Translations under genes and position numbers: made by a program
The notes under the pieces: generated by a model
The model's input: the letters and a program-made list of their open reading frames with translations, nothing else
Told to the model about the DNA's origin: nothing
The model's database searches: none
Source: Pascua guehoae
Taxonomy: Eukaryota; Basidiomycota; Tremellomycetes; Trichosporonales; Trichosporonaceae
Direction of reading: 5' to 3'
NCBI GenBank assembly: GCA_001600415.1
Contig: BCJX01000004.1
Coordinates: 1,073,689 to 1,137,688, forward strand
Length of the DNA: 64,000 bases
Shown here: in pieces, positions 45,237 through 58,560 of the stretch
How the letters are laid out: each line of letters begins with the position of its first letter
How positions within the stretch are numbered: the stretch's first letter is position 1

Positions 45237-46436
45237 ATGGGCATCGTCTTGTCTGTTATTGAACTCGGATCCTCTTACCTGCCAATTTGGCCATCGAGTA
45301 ACCCAGCAGCATCTGACGATGATAGAGTGAGTGCACGCGATGGCATGTCTTCCCACGCTTACACTGCCATAGACAGACGATGACGCCATTGACGAGGCGC
45401 TCGACCTACGTCGAGAGGACAAGGACGAGGACAAGGACGAGGACGAGGACGCGGGTGAAGACACGCTCATCGATGTTCTTTCTTTGCCGGCCAACGTAAC
45501 TCTCTCACTGGCGAGTGCGCTGTCCGGAGAGTACGCCAACATGTCGTTCACTCTGGTCCGAAAAGGGGCTGCTGGTGACCAGGCCGCACCATCCCATTCA
45601 ACAGAGGGGGCAAACCCGATCCAGGTGGAGCTGCGCCGTCGTTGCGGGCACGGATCTCTCTTCCAAGCGTACCGTGCTGTCATTCACCGCGGCGACTCGA
45701 GGGTCCCATGCATCGTCAGGATGACCGACATGGACAAGTTCACGACAAATGTCCTTACGGCGCAACAAAACGGATGGTACACAGCTGACGAGGCGCGTAA
45801 AGCTGCCATCCATGAAGCATCCATCTACGAGTACATGGCCAAATTGCAAGGCTCCACCGTGCCGCGATACTGGGGAATTGGCGCTCTCGTCCCACAGGGA
45901 GCGAGCCTCGACGACGCACGAGTACTCGTTTCTGTCCTGTCTGACGCGGGTCGGGCAATGCCTTTTGAACAGCGCAAAGACCCCGAGACTCGGTACGCTG
46001 CTGCATCATCGTGCAACTAACCAAAGCCGGAGCTGACATCGTTAGCGAGCGAGTCGTAGAGCTATACAACACACTCCACTCTGCCGGCGTCCTCCATCTC
46101 GACCCGAAATGGGCTCATATCTTGCAAGGCGAGAATGGCGCCCTCTCTCTAATTGACTTTGAGAGGGGCGAGCTCTGCACCGAATATGACACGGACGAGG
46201 ACTGGACAGAAGTCCGTACCCTTGAGATTCGAGAGGTATACACCGACGTCTTGCATTCCTGGCGCTTCATTACTGGCAAGGACGAAACCCCGAGTCCGAG
46301 GTCGAATCCGTTGATGACAAGTAGACTGTACGAGCTCCACCCCCCCGACCCTGTTGACGTGTCCCAAATGACGGCCGAGGATTTTGGTTTGGAGCCGCTT
46401 GATGAGATTGAGGAAGTCTACGGGACATCCGGGTGA
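45237..46436 (+). CDS. Degenerate protein-kinase-like protein with N-terminal MGxxxS
   Basis: Exons 45237-45326, 45373-45992 and 46046-46436 give 366 residues. The N-terminus MGIVLS fits the N-myristoylation pattern (Gly2, Ser6). A very acidic run (DKDEDKDEDEDAGED) follows. The C-terminal part is kinase-like: HLDPKWAHIL near 252 matches HxDxKxxN-IL with His in place of the Asn, and LIDFERGE near 272 stands for DFG. No convincing beta-3 Lys or glycine loop is seen, so activity is doubtful. Without the 53-nt intron at 45993-46045 the frame stops before the kinase signature. The family resembles the divergent kinase-like proteins expanded in basidiomycetes, but I cannot name a member. Next gene downstream: the MGQKQS protein, same strand, about 310 bp away. 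Confidence 0.72.
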
Positions 46437-46744
46437 GGTGCCTGCCGTGGCGGGAAGGCCAGACGGGACAATGTGCCGAAATGCGATGCGTTCCCCTGAG
46501 ACCTCGACGCCTTCTAAATGTAGGAGATGCGAGCGAGCACCGCCATGCTCTAGTTATAAGGTTTGCATAAGCTTCATGCTGAAACGCCCCTTGCAGCACC
46601 CCCTCACGATGACAACAACAATGCTGTGCTTCGCGGTACTACACACTGTACTGTACTGTTCATGCGACAAAGCGCAGTTGATGATAAAAGTAGCCTGGTA
46701 TAACCCCCCCCCCCCCCCTTCTCCCCACCGTTCCATTCACCACC
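46437..46744. promoter_or_regulatory. Spacer and leader with C15 run
   Basis: Short spacer between the two MGxxxS genes. It carries a run of 15 C (46704-46718) ending 26 nt before the next start codon. Confidence 0.4.
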
Positions 46745-47845
46745 ATGGGCCAGAAACAATCGACACCGCACCATCCCGACCGTTCGCAGTCCTACAGCCC
46801 TTCATCCTCCCGTAGCGCTACAGCCTCCCGTGTCCCTTCGGCGTCCCCTGCACCACCACCGATTCCCCCTCCTCCTCCGACTAAGTCGGGTGAGGAACGC
46901 CTTGCCGACTTGCTGAACCAGCTGGCTCTCCCGACAGCTTTGTCAGTTAGCGGCACTTCTTCCAGAACATATCTTCCTTCGGAACACCAAGCACGCACCT
47001 ACCTTACGCGAGCCACTTTCGTGTATTCAGACCGCTTCGTCTCTGAGCTCAACCATATCCTGCAGAGAGCTGCGGATGTCATCGCACCTGATGCCAACCA
47101 GCCAGCCCAACCAGGAGGAGTTGATATCAACTACGTGACGTCGTGGTTTCACAACTCCAGCAGGGCTGCCTGGAACGCCAGCCGCCTTCCTCAGAATGGG
47201 GAAGTTGGCCTCACCTCATTCTGGGCCACATACTTCTGCGCGGCCTTGAACGAGTACTTGGCCAACATCCTCCACCTCACTGGTCAATATCTAGCATGGC
47301 AAATGGTCGGGTTGGACTCTCCCAAGCCCGATGTGCATTTGCTGTGGCACAACCACAATGGCAGTCGGAAGTTGGCCGTGCTCGAGTACAAGACTCCCCA
47401 GGCACTCAGTGACCAACAAATGGCCGAGATGCAATTTGGTCTCCGCTCGGGCAGAATCCACGTTGCCGCAGATGGTACAATTGTCGAGTCTGGATCAACC
47501 CGCAAAGCCCGGCCGGATCGCCACAAGAAGTGCCAGGTTCTCGATCAAGTACGTTCAACGGCCGTTGAAGGTATGCTAAACCTTCAGGTTCTCATTCAGC
47601 TGTTCAGCAAGGACGCTGATTACGCCTTCATCACAAACTACAACTACATTCTCCCCATCTACCGGAAGAGGCCAAGGGCAGGGTCCACCGCCCCAGTAAC
47701 GCTCTATGTTGGCGGCCTCGTCCATATCTCGAGCCAGTCGGTTCCGTCCCGCCTAACCAATTCGCCACTGGGGTTAATGCTCGGTGTAAGCCTCCAAGCT
47801 CTTGTCCGCCACGACGTAGGCGTTAGAACAGCACTGGGTTTGTAG
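46745..47845 (+). CDS. PD-(D/E)XK-nuclease-like protein with N-terminal MGxxxS
   Basis: Single exon, 366 residues. MGQKQS fits N-myristoylation (Gly2, Ser6). Residues about 8-50 are Ser/Pro-rich with PPPIPPPPP. The central part has the layout of a PD-(D/E)XK fold: D196 in KPDVHLLW, E214 and K216 in LAVLEYKTP, then a helix containing QVLIQLF and a strand DYAFITNYNYILPIYR. In basidiomycetes such domains are often found with divergent kinase-like domains; here the neighbour upstream supplies a kinase-like protein. Nuclease activity is not proven and the domain may instead be a binding module. The assignment rests on motif spacing only. Confidence 0.65.
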   Translation: MGQKQSTPHHPDRSQSYSPSSSRSATASRVPSASPAPPPIPPPPPTKSGEERLADLLNQLALPTALSVSGTSSRTYLPSEHQARTYLTRATFVYSDRFVSELNHILQRAADVIAPDANQPAQPGGVDINYVTSWFHNSSRAAWNASRLPQNGEVGLTSFWATYFCAALNEYLANILHLTGQYLAWQMVGLDSPKPDVHLLWHNHNGSRKLAVLEYKTPQALSDQQMAEMQFGLRSGRIHVAADGTIVESGSTRKARPDRHKKCQVLDQVRSTAVEGMLNLQVLIQLFSKDADYAFITNYNYILPIYRKRPRAGSTAPVTLYVGGLVHISSQSVPSRLTNSPLGLMLGVSLQALVRHDVGVRTALGL

Positions 47846-48147
47846 ATCATTTGCTGTCTAAATGACGGCTGGTTGCTTGAAGCTCAACGGCATTGATGAT
47901 AGACAACGCACGGTGAGTTGAATGCCGATAATGCGTATTTATCATGGCGCTGACCTCAGTGTTTGGGACATGGAGCTCGATTCAACCATGCAGCTGGGCT
48001 GCGATGACGAAACCATTGACTGTCTGATGTACACAAGGAATACCATGCACTGGTTGCTGTTGACACACGGACGAGGCCCAATTTGCAAAGGAAGGGCGGC
48101 CGCACGAGTGGACCCCTGACCTGGGTATGCCTTGCAAGGCGAACGAC

Positions 48148-48183
48148 CTGGTGCTGGTGCTGGTGCTGGTGCTGGTGCTGGTG
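48148..48183. repeat. CTGGTG hexamer repeat, six copies
   Basis: Six perfect copies of the hexamer in tandem, 36 bp in all. Confidence 0.92.
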
Positions 48184-49220
48184 TCCGAGCCCGTCTCCTT
48201 GTACCTGGGGCGGTGTTCTACACTGAGAAGGTGTACGGTGACGAGATGCACATTGGGCGACAGGCAGCGCCGGGGGCGGGGCTCTACGGCCCAGCTCGTG
48301 AAGAGGTCACTACGAGAGGGCGCTTGATGATGGGTGTGCATGGGATGCTAGCGATGGAGATGCGCTCGTAGACGCCTCGGGCGACGGCAAGGGCGAGCAT
48401 GGCGAACGTGACTGAGATTCGACTTGAGATTGTTGCTGGGCGGAGCTACTCGTACTCGTACTGGGGCCCACGGGGATGGGGTCATTTCCGTTAGCGAGTC
48501 GGGCAAGTGGAATGACAAGTGGCCGTGAACATTCATTCGGTATTCCCAGGGAGAGGTTTCTCGCCAGGTATGGACTGGCCAGGCCCACTGGCGACTGGGA
48601 CTTTCGGTTCGAGTCGTGAGTCATCGTGATGACCTTGCCTCAGGATTTACGGGTGCATACTTGGAATGCAACAGAGCGGCGCCATGGGGCGTTTCCTGTG
48701 CACCCAGTACTGCACAGTGCATGGGAGTTGATAACCCGTGTGGAGTGTACAGCTACAGTAATGGAGACGTGTTTGACATGGGGAGCGTTGTCGGGAAACG
48801 GGCCAATTTATCATGCAAACTGAGCCAGGTGCAGGCTGGAAGTTTACCACCAGAAGTTTAGTGACCAAGGAACCAAACGTCTAGGGTTATCCACGAATTG
48901 GATACAGAGCCCAAGTCACTTCCTATCAGACGTCTAGTCAATCTTTGGGACACACAACACTCTCACACAGGCGCGCTGCACTGAAGCTAGCCGCATTACT
49001 CGCATTACTCGCCGTGCAATAAGAGCAGAAAATATATATAGAAGAAACTAAAAAATTGGGCCAAGATTTCGAGGCTCGCTGCTGTATGGCTGTCCTGGGA
49101 AGCTGGGAAGCTGGGGAATCGTGTACAATATGGAGGCGGAGAACCGTCCATGCAACTAACTCTCAATGGGCGCCACAGGGAATCGAACTCTGGCTTGAGG
49201 ACAACTGGCGAGGTGCTGGA

Positions 49221-49270
49221 ACGACGGAGTCTGACAGATATCCGCACGACGGAATCTGACGGATGTCCGC
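49221..49270. repeat. 25-bp tandem repeat, two copies
   Basis: Copies at 49221-49245 and 49246-49270 share acgacgga(g/a)tctgac and gat(a/g)tccgc with three differences. Confidence 0.85.
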
Positions 49271-49714
49271 GGGCCCCTGCCTCCCACCTCCACCTCCACT
49301 CGGCGCCATCGGACTACCCCGCAGTGGCCGATATGGCCGACCCGCCATTGGTTACCCCGCGGAGCCCAGTACACATCCTCGGGCACCCGCGGGCACGCCG
49401 TGTCCCTCCGTTGCTCCGACCCGGGCACACTTCCGACAAGCCTCCGTCAAGCCCGTCGTGCACGTCCCTTGTTCCGAGGTCCGGTGTGCCTTGTGCCGCA
49501 TGACATCAGAGGAATCTTGTAGCCACAGTGCAGCGGTTAGTTGTGGTCCGGAGGTCCGGCTAGTCTTCGTCCGTCCGACAGCTCTTGAACCAGCCAGCAC
49601 CCATGCGCCAACCACCATCAGTAGTCAGAGTATCAACCCAGTATTGGTGCACTTCTTCACCGAGGACTTGCCTCAATTCATACGTTTTCGTAATGTGGTG
49701 GTGTCTACAGATTT

Positions 49715-51635
<1,921 letters not shown>

Positions 51636-54600
51636 GATGGTGTTGTTTTGAGTTGGGTGTGGAGAAAGAGAGATGGAGAAGAGAGATGAAGAGAGAATGA
51701 GAGTTGAATGATGGGAAAGAATGGGGAGGTAGAAAAGGGCGGGCTGGAGGCTGGCTGGCAGGCCTGGCAGGCCTGGCTGGCCGGGGTGCAGCTGGCTGAC
51801 TCGCGGCAGACTTGGACCCGAGTGGTGGTGGTCATTTGGTGCAATGGGGGCATTCGGTCATTGCTGCGACACTGTACAGTATTCCCCTCCGCCCGCACCA
51901 GGCGCCAGGAACGGCGCACAAAGGAACGGCGGCCTGGCAACGGCGCGACGGTGGCTGGGGACCGGCATTGGGGGGGGGGNGGGGGNGGGGGAGGGCCTGG
52001 GGCCTTGGGGACGTGGCCGGCCAGGGGTGTGGCCTGGGTGGGCGCGTGGGCGGCCTTGGGCTGGTGAGCGCACCGAGCGCATCATCTGGGGCGCGCAACT
52101 TGCCGCTTACTGGTCAACTTCAACCAGCCAATAATAATCATTCCCTGAGCCATTGCCGCACCGACCCTGAGACAAAAATACGTGTGTTTGCCATTACCGC
52201 TGGGGCCCTTTTTATCTTTCGGCTTTGTCACTCTTTGTCCAATCATTCTTGCGGGGCGTAGGGTATCCATTCGAGTACCGGGTCGCGGATAAAGAGCCGG
52301 CCCAACCACATTCGCACTTCAAACGTGTTTGTGTGCAATTGTGTGATCTCTGATTGAGGGCGCACATGGTGCGAGATGCGACGCATGCGATGCAGCAGTG
52401 GGGATGTGTAGTCGAGTCGAGTGAGGACAGATCGTATGATCCGCACCCACGATCGAGCCAAATGGCAAGGTTTGCATCCCATCGCACCCGCACGGTTTAC
52501 CTGTTGAGAGTCAGCGTGGCAGACACTCATTGTACATCGTCGAGTAGGGAGTCAGTATCGAGTCTAATGTGGATTGGATTTGGAAAGAGCCGGCTTCGGT
52601 TTGTGTAAGATAACAGAGATAGTGGACCCTGGTTACAGTGATATGGGGCCATCCAAAAATTGGGGCGGCGCCATGGTCGTGGAAGCGATGGGAGAGCGCG
52701 GGGGCTGGGGCGATCTGCTGTTTAAACGACAGCAAGGCCAGCCTGGTGGTGTCCGCAGCACAGCGTGAGTGTAGGTATTGGGATCAATGAGGATGGGACA
52801 ACTGTTGGCAGTCTCTGATCTTGCGATCGCGCGACCTACTATAGCGGCCTGTCTGGCTGCCACTTCGATTCCCAAGGGCGGCTGCGTCCTGACAGAAACG
52901 ACATGGCCGCAGCAGCTGTGTTGTGAATTCTTGGGACCAGGAGGCCGTGTGGTAACTAGCGCTGGTCTCAAAGACAAAAGGGGAGCACTTTGGGGCGTGA
53001 ATGTGGCCACCGACACGTCTCCTCAACATCCCACGGACTAGGAGGGGACAATGGTCGTGTGACAGGATGCAAAGTCGTACACGGCGACCGGAGTCGACCC
53101 AAAAAAAAAGGACTGGAAATGGGTATACCAACAAGAAGGCACAAGAACGCAAGCCTGAAGAAAGTTACTGCCCCTAAGAGTAGAGATTTCAGCAGGCGAC
53201 GCTCGAACGAACCCTCGACAGTCCGACTCGAGCTGTATGCCAAGGGAATGGCTTACCTGCCGTGCACTTGGCCTAAACTCAACCTGTCTAAGAACTAGCG
53301 CTAGAATCAGCCAAGAACCCAATTGTAGGTTTCATGCAGACGGCCGGCTTTCCCCCGCGTTGTCTACTGGACCTATCGCACTGGAAAATATCACAAATCG
53401 TGCTACGGTGATACCAACTCCAATCACTGTTTGAGTTGCCACAAGTGTGCGCTAACGGATTGCGCTCCTGCCCAGACGGCTTGGGGGCATTCGTCACATT
53501 CCTTACACCAAATTGTGTCACTGGTGCTGACACTACGTTTCGGGTCACATGGCAGCAGATGGAGGGACGATTTAATACATTGCAATGCACAGTTCTCCGA
53601 CGGTCCCAGTTCGAACTTGGATCTCTGGCATACCTGTTTAACTTCACAACTAACACTTTAGCCTATCATTAGCGCTGCAACGATCCAACATGCAACGCAA
53701 ATGAAGAAAAACACTGAACACCGAAGTGTCACACGATCTCGCTACTGGCTCTTTGTCTCTTCACACCAAGCTTTCGGATTTGTAATCCATCGGGGAAATG
53801 GCGTCGATTCTTTGTTCGGCGTCGCCGTTCATCGCAGCAGACCACCAGGCTGCGCTTGCAGGGTGGTTTATGTATTTAGAAAGGTCAGTGTTCGGAAATG
53901 CCTCACCCAAGGATAGCCGCCGGGTAATGCGGCGCAGCTTGCGCCACAATCCTTGACGACAGGAATGTGGAATGCCAAGGCACCAACCTTTGCCAAGCAG
54001 GTTTTTAGTGGATGATGGTGGTTTACGTTCGTTCGGCACGACAGGTTGCAGCTCGCGATCTTTTTCGGGGCCTGAATAAGCACGTTTATGGTGTCTGTAG
54101 TGGACCCGATCCCTTGACAAGCGCACAAGTTTACGACCTGGCTGCGTCTGTGCCACACATGACACAGGACGCCACCGCCACTACCGCCACTACGCCATGG
54201 GCGCCCCTGGTGGAAATATCCAAAGTCTGGGCAGCACCGGGTGCAGCGTGTTTAGCCAGAGTAAGGATGGTCGCCAAGGCAAAGGGGCCGGAGGAAGGTC
54301 ATGCAGCCATGACGAGGTGGTTGCTGGGATGCCGGAAATCATGGTAGCTCAGGGTAAGGTAGGCTCACGGCCCCTGTAATGTTCCTTTGACGCGCCTTGG
54401 TCACTGTCCCACTTGCCTGTTTGGGTCAAGGTTTCGCAACCCCCGCAGGTATGCAAGCAGAGGAATCAACCCAAGAAAGACGGGGCCCGGCCAGGCCAGT
54501 GGCAAAACTGGGCACTGGCACGGGCGGTAACGCTCTCTCTCCCGGAGGATTGCGTACATAGCAGTGGTGGTCAACGGCATAATGGCAGCGGGGCGCAAGG

Positions 54601-55268
54601 AGCAAACGAGTAATAATGTAACAGGGAATGGAAAAAGACGAGACAAGTTCGGGTGCGACATCATCGATTTTTTGACCAAACCCTGGATTGGCATGGATTC
54701 GGGCAGTAGCCCATAGCCTTGGCCTGGAGCAGGGATGGATAATTGGATAACAGGGGCCAGGCCGAGCAGCACGCGATCCGCAGCAGGCAGCGTGGGCGGC
54801 AAGGAGGGAGGCTGGCTTGGGTGCGCACCTGGCGCACCTGGCCGGCGCGCCGCGGCGCGGAGGGCCAGATATCAGCCAGATTACTGTATGCCACCGACCA
54901 CCCCACCCAGACTAACTTTCCTCGATTGTCTTGGCTTCGACTTACCACCCACTTTCAACTCGCCCTAGTTCGGCCCATCCCTTCCTCGCTCCCCCCCACC
55001 CACCACCCTGAGCACCACCCACCATCCTCTTTTGGCATTTCCTCTCTCTCCACCCACCACCACTCCTCATCCTCTTGCTCACCACCTTCTCTTCTCTGCG
55101 ACACACTCTAGTCTCTACCGACAACGTCCATCTCTCCTACAACTGTACAACTGCGCACCATTCCATTTCGGGCCAACTTTCCCCGAGATCCGCCCCTGGC
55201 ATATCCCACCACACACCATTACCACACGACGATAGTCGACCTTCCTTTTCCACTCTACGCACCAGAGA
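51636..55268. other. Long intergenic region
   Basis: 3.6 kb without a supportable gene. Two ambiguous bases sit in a poly-G run at 51980 and 51986. The proximal part is the enolase promoter, with purine-rich gagagaaa tracts near 51660-51710 (pyrimidine-rich in the gene's direction). From about 54940 it becomes the CT/CA-rich leader of the zinc-finger gene. The middle holds only scattered short frames. Confidence 0.5.
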
Positions 55269-57922
55269 ATGGCCACAGCATCCTCATCTAAACGTTCTTT
55301 ACCGCCCACCAAGCCCCACTCGCCACCCACTCTTTTACCCATCCCCAGCGCGCTCCGCCAGAACCGCTCGTTTGCGACCCTCGCCCGTCTTATCGGCCTC
55401 ACTGGGGCTGATGAGCGGGACGATGGGTCGGTCAGCGATAGCGGCAGCGAGGCTGGGGATGACGACGACGACGATGACGATGGCGCTAGTATAAGCGATC
55501 GCAACGCCCAAGGTGGTGTTGACGAAGAGTCGCTGATGTGGGATGCGCAGGTGAGTACGAACTTTTGATGCCCCTGCCAAATCTTGTCACCTGGTGGCGA
55601 CGTCCCAAGCGGTTGCGTTTGGGCTACTGGAACGAAGCACATTTCTGACCCACACAGACTGCCTTGATTTCTCATCAACCCGCACTCGCTGCAAAGTACT
55701 ATGCGACGGCTGCACTGCCTCCATACCGTTCGGCGGCTGCATGCCTCGCGCTCGGCAATCTGTTGGCGCGGGGTTCCAGTCTATCGCAGACAGATACGGA
55801 CCCGACTCCGACCCAGTCTCGTCAGAGCAGCGCCGATAACGAGGCTGTGCGATCGCCGACATCGTCGTGGTTCCCCTCTCTGTTCCGTGTACTGTCCCCG
55901 ACGTCGGTACCGCAGTCGCCGACCATCCAGGCTATGGAGAAACCCTCGCCCCCGGTTGTCCGAAACGGGTGGGACATGCCGAGGCAAGGAAAACGCGCCA
56001 TCCGTGATGTCGAGAACATGGGCAAGGCTGGAGGCTGGCTCATCCTCGGCATTGGCTGGATTCTCGCCCACGAGATGACGTACCACAATACTGTGCACGT
56101 CGCCCAGCCTACTGCCCCTGCTACGAAGCCCAGTGACGCAGACTACGAGTCTGATGACGGAGACAGCGTACTCCGCTTCGACCTCAAGGGCAAAGGTCGC
56201 GCGCGCCCGGAATGCACTGCCCCCCGGCGCCCATCCCGCGGTACTGGCTCCACCAGTTCCACCGCCACTACCGACTCACTCAGCATTCGTACTCCAAGCT
56301 CCGAGGACGGCCACATGAGCCCTGAACAGACTGTCAAGCTCTTGGTGAGTTAAACTTGGCGCTGCAATATTACGCAGGGCGGCATCACGATTGTGTTTCA
56401 TAACCTGTCGTTCGGGCTAACCTAGCAGTATGACCTCCTGACGCCCCTCCTCCACCTTTACCGCCACGGCCACATCCAGAAGCATGATCCTGTCGCCCTG
56501 CCGCCCCTCCAGTCGTCACAGTTGCCGTCAGTGCTCCAGCCACAGGGCGACAGCGAAAAGGGCCAGAACGTCTGGTTACTTGGCTGCAAGGTTGCGTCCA
56601 AGCTCGTCGATCTCCCTCTCCTGGCGCCAGGGTACCTGCACCTGAGCAACAATGCGGCCGCAAAGCGCAAGGGATCATTACAGATCGCCAACTACATTGT
56701 GAGTAGCTTTGCAACGAGCATGTCGCTTACATTTCCCAGCTCGGCATCACGACGCCCAACCAACATGTTGCCGAGGCGTCGTTCAAGGCGGTCCTTGAAC
56801 TTGGCTACAGTGGCTTAGATGTCCCCGACGAACTGCTCCATCACGCATACCGTCGCCTCAAGGTTGTCCTCGAGATGACTGGCGGGTCTCCGGCCGACAT
56901 TAGCCAGCTCGAGGGATTCCCCTTCCCACTCACCAGCCGACGCGGAAGTACGACGAGCCAAACCAGCCATAGGCGCAAAGCGTCGGCGTCATCTACCGTC
57001 TCGGCCGTCGAAAGCACCAGGCCTCCCTCGATCCGCTACATGTCACCAGTCAAGTCGTGCGCCTCGATGGCCTCGCTCTCGTTTGATGCTCAGCCTGTGA
57101 ACGCGTCCCCGCACGATGTGCGTGGTGCTGCCAACACACTTCGCAAGGTCCAGCGCCGCCAGGAGAAGATCCATCTCGAGGCCGAGAAGAAGAAGCTACT
57201 CGAACAGAGGAAGGCTGCTCCATCCGGTCCGGCCGGTGCGTGGTGGCCGTCTCTGAACACCTGGTCCATGTCGCCCCGCCAGGTTGCACCGGGCAAGTCT
57301 GGGGGGACGGTGAGCGCGGCGCAGTCTCCTGTGCGCCGCGCTAGCCACACGCGGGCGGCTCTCCCGTCCGAGTTTTGCGGCCAGGACTCAGAGTCGCAGC
57401 GTCCTCCTCTCCGTACATTTGCGTCTTCGCCGGCCCTCTACCTGGAGAAGCCCGATGGCCGGCGCCGCATCCCGTTTGAGCCGACCGAGGCTGTCGCGTC
57501 TATCGACCCGGAGCTCGCTGCCCTCGAGCTCGCTAGCGCCCTCACAAAGCATGTCAAGTGCGGCGTGTGCAACGCTGCAGGCGTCAACTTTCCCAACTGC
57601 CGCAAGTGCGGCCTCACGTTCTGCTCGCGCAAGTGCCGCGTGGACGAGGCTGGGGCGGGCAATGGCAAGAGGTGAGTCTGGACGTGTGTGGTGTGGCGTG
57701 GAAACCATTACCGGGATTGGCATTGCCGGTCGTGGGCTCGGAGGTGTCATCGAGACCACAATTCAGCGCGCGTGCCAAAATGTTTCCCTACCCATGAGTC
57801 TACCAAGTTTGTACGCTAACATTAGACACATTTGCGGCGCCTGGGAATCGCGCCAGCTTCTCAAGCCCCCGATCGCACACGCCCCGAAGCGCGCGCAGGT
57901 CGCCATGACCAAGGTTCAGTAG
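55269..57922 (+). CDS. Protein with C-terminal MYND/HIT-like zinc finger, function unknown
   Basis: Exons 55269-55550, 55658-56344, 56429-56698, 56740-57671 and 57826-57922 give 755 residues. An acidic run near residue 58-70 (eight or more Asp) precedes a helical segment with Ala-rich pairs (PALAAKYYATAALPPYRSAA, then CLALGNLLARG) that recalls Sel1/TPR-type repeats but is not convincing. A Ser-rich middle and a basic coiled segment (KVQRRQEKIHLEAEKKKLLE) follow. Near residues 680-740 is CGVC-x9-CRKC-x4-C-x3-C, with HIC supplied by the last exon, a treble-clef layout like MYND or HIT fingers though the final H-x-C spacing is unusual. Such fingers mediate protein-protein contacts. I do not recognise an orthologue. 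Confidence 0.75.
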
Positions 57923-58560
57923 TACTGCTGTCCAGCGGCCGCTCGGCAGGCCCGAATCGCCAGAGCCACTACCCGCACTAGAACATTGTAAACAAGGAGC
58001 CGCCTCGGCGCGGTTTATCCGTCGAGGTCTGGCACACGGAAACCAAGATGTCTTGGGTGTTGTATCATAACGCGGCGGCGTAGCAAGTAGCATGCAAGCA
58101 AGTAGCATGAAATGGCTGGTGATGTGGTGTGGGGATATTTGGCGGCGGGTCGAGGAAGGATACGCAAGGTGATCTGTCACTGGCATTTGCGATACAACGA
58201 CCTCGGCACAATCGAGGTCTGAACAGACGACCAGACTGGTAGCAGGCAACCAAACCTCGTAGCATGGATCCCACCGCTCGTCTATGGATTCTATCCAGAG
58301 TAGGAGCATCAGAGCATCGTCATGGGTATGATCAATGGACACGACCATGGCCAGGGGCAAATCACACTGGCACCCGCCAACTCCGGTCGTAGCCGACCTC
58401 CACCGCAAAAGTCGGGCCTCCACAAAATCCATCGTCGAAGCCAACCCGTCCATTCTTGCCATGACATCCCCCACATCGAGTCGACACCACCCATCCCTCA
58501 TCTATCCTCCCTTCCCCACCCGCTCGACCCCAACCCCCCCCCCCCCCCCTAAACCCCAAA
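57923..58560. other. Intergenic region with C16 leader run
   Basis: No gene supported. A run of 16 C (58534-58549) lies 11 nt before the next start codon. Confidence 0.45.

Larger units (their letters stand above)
47846..49714. other. Intergenic region with short tandem repeats
   Basis: No gene supported. It contains the CTGGTG array (48148-48183), a two-copy 25-bp repeat (49221-49270) and a tRNA 3'-half-like sequence near 49166-49200 on the minus strand. About 48880-49060 is AT-richer. Confidence 0.5.

Noticed and set aside
54401..54802. 133-residue minus-strand frame with hydrophobic stretches
   Set aside because: No homology features, no splice signals, spacer-like composition.
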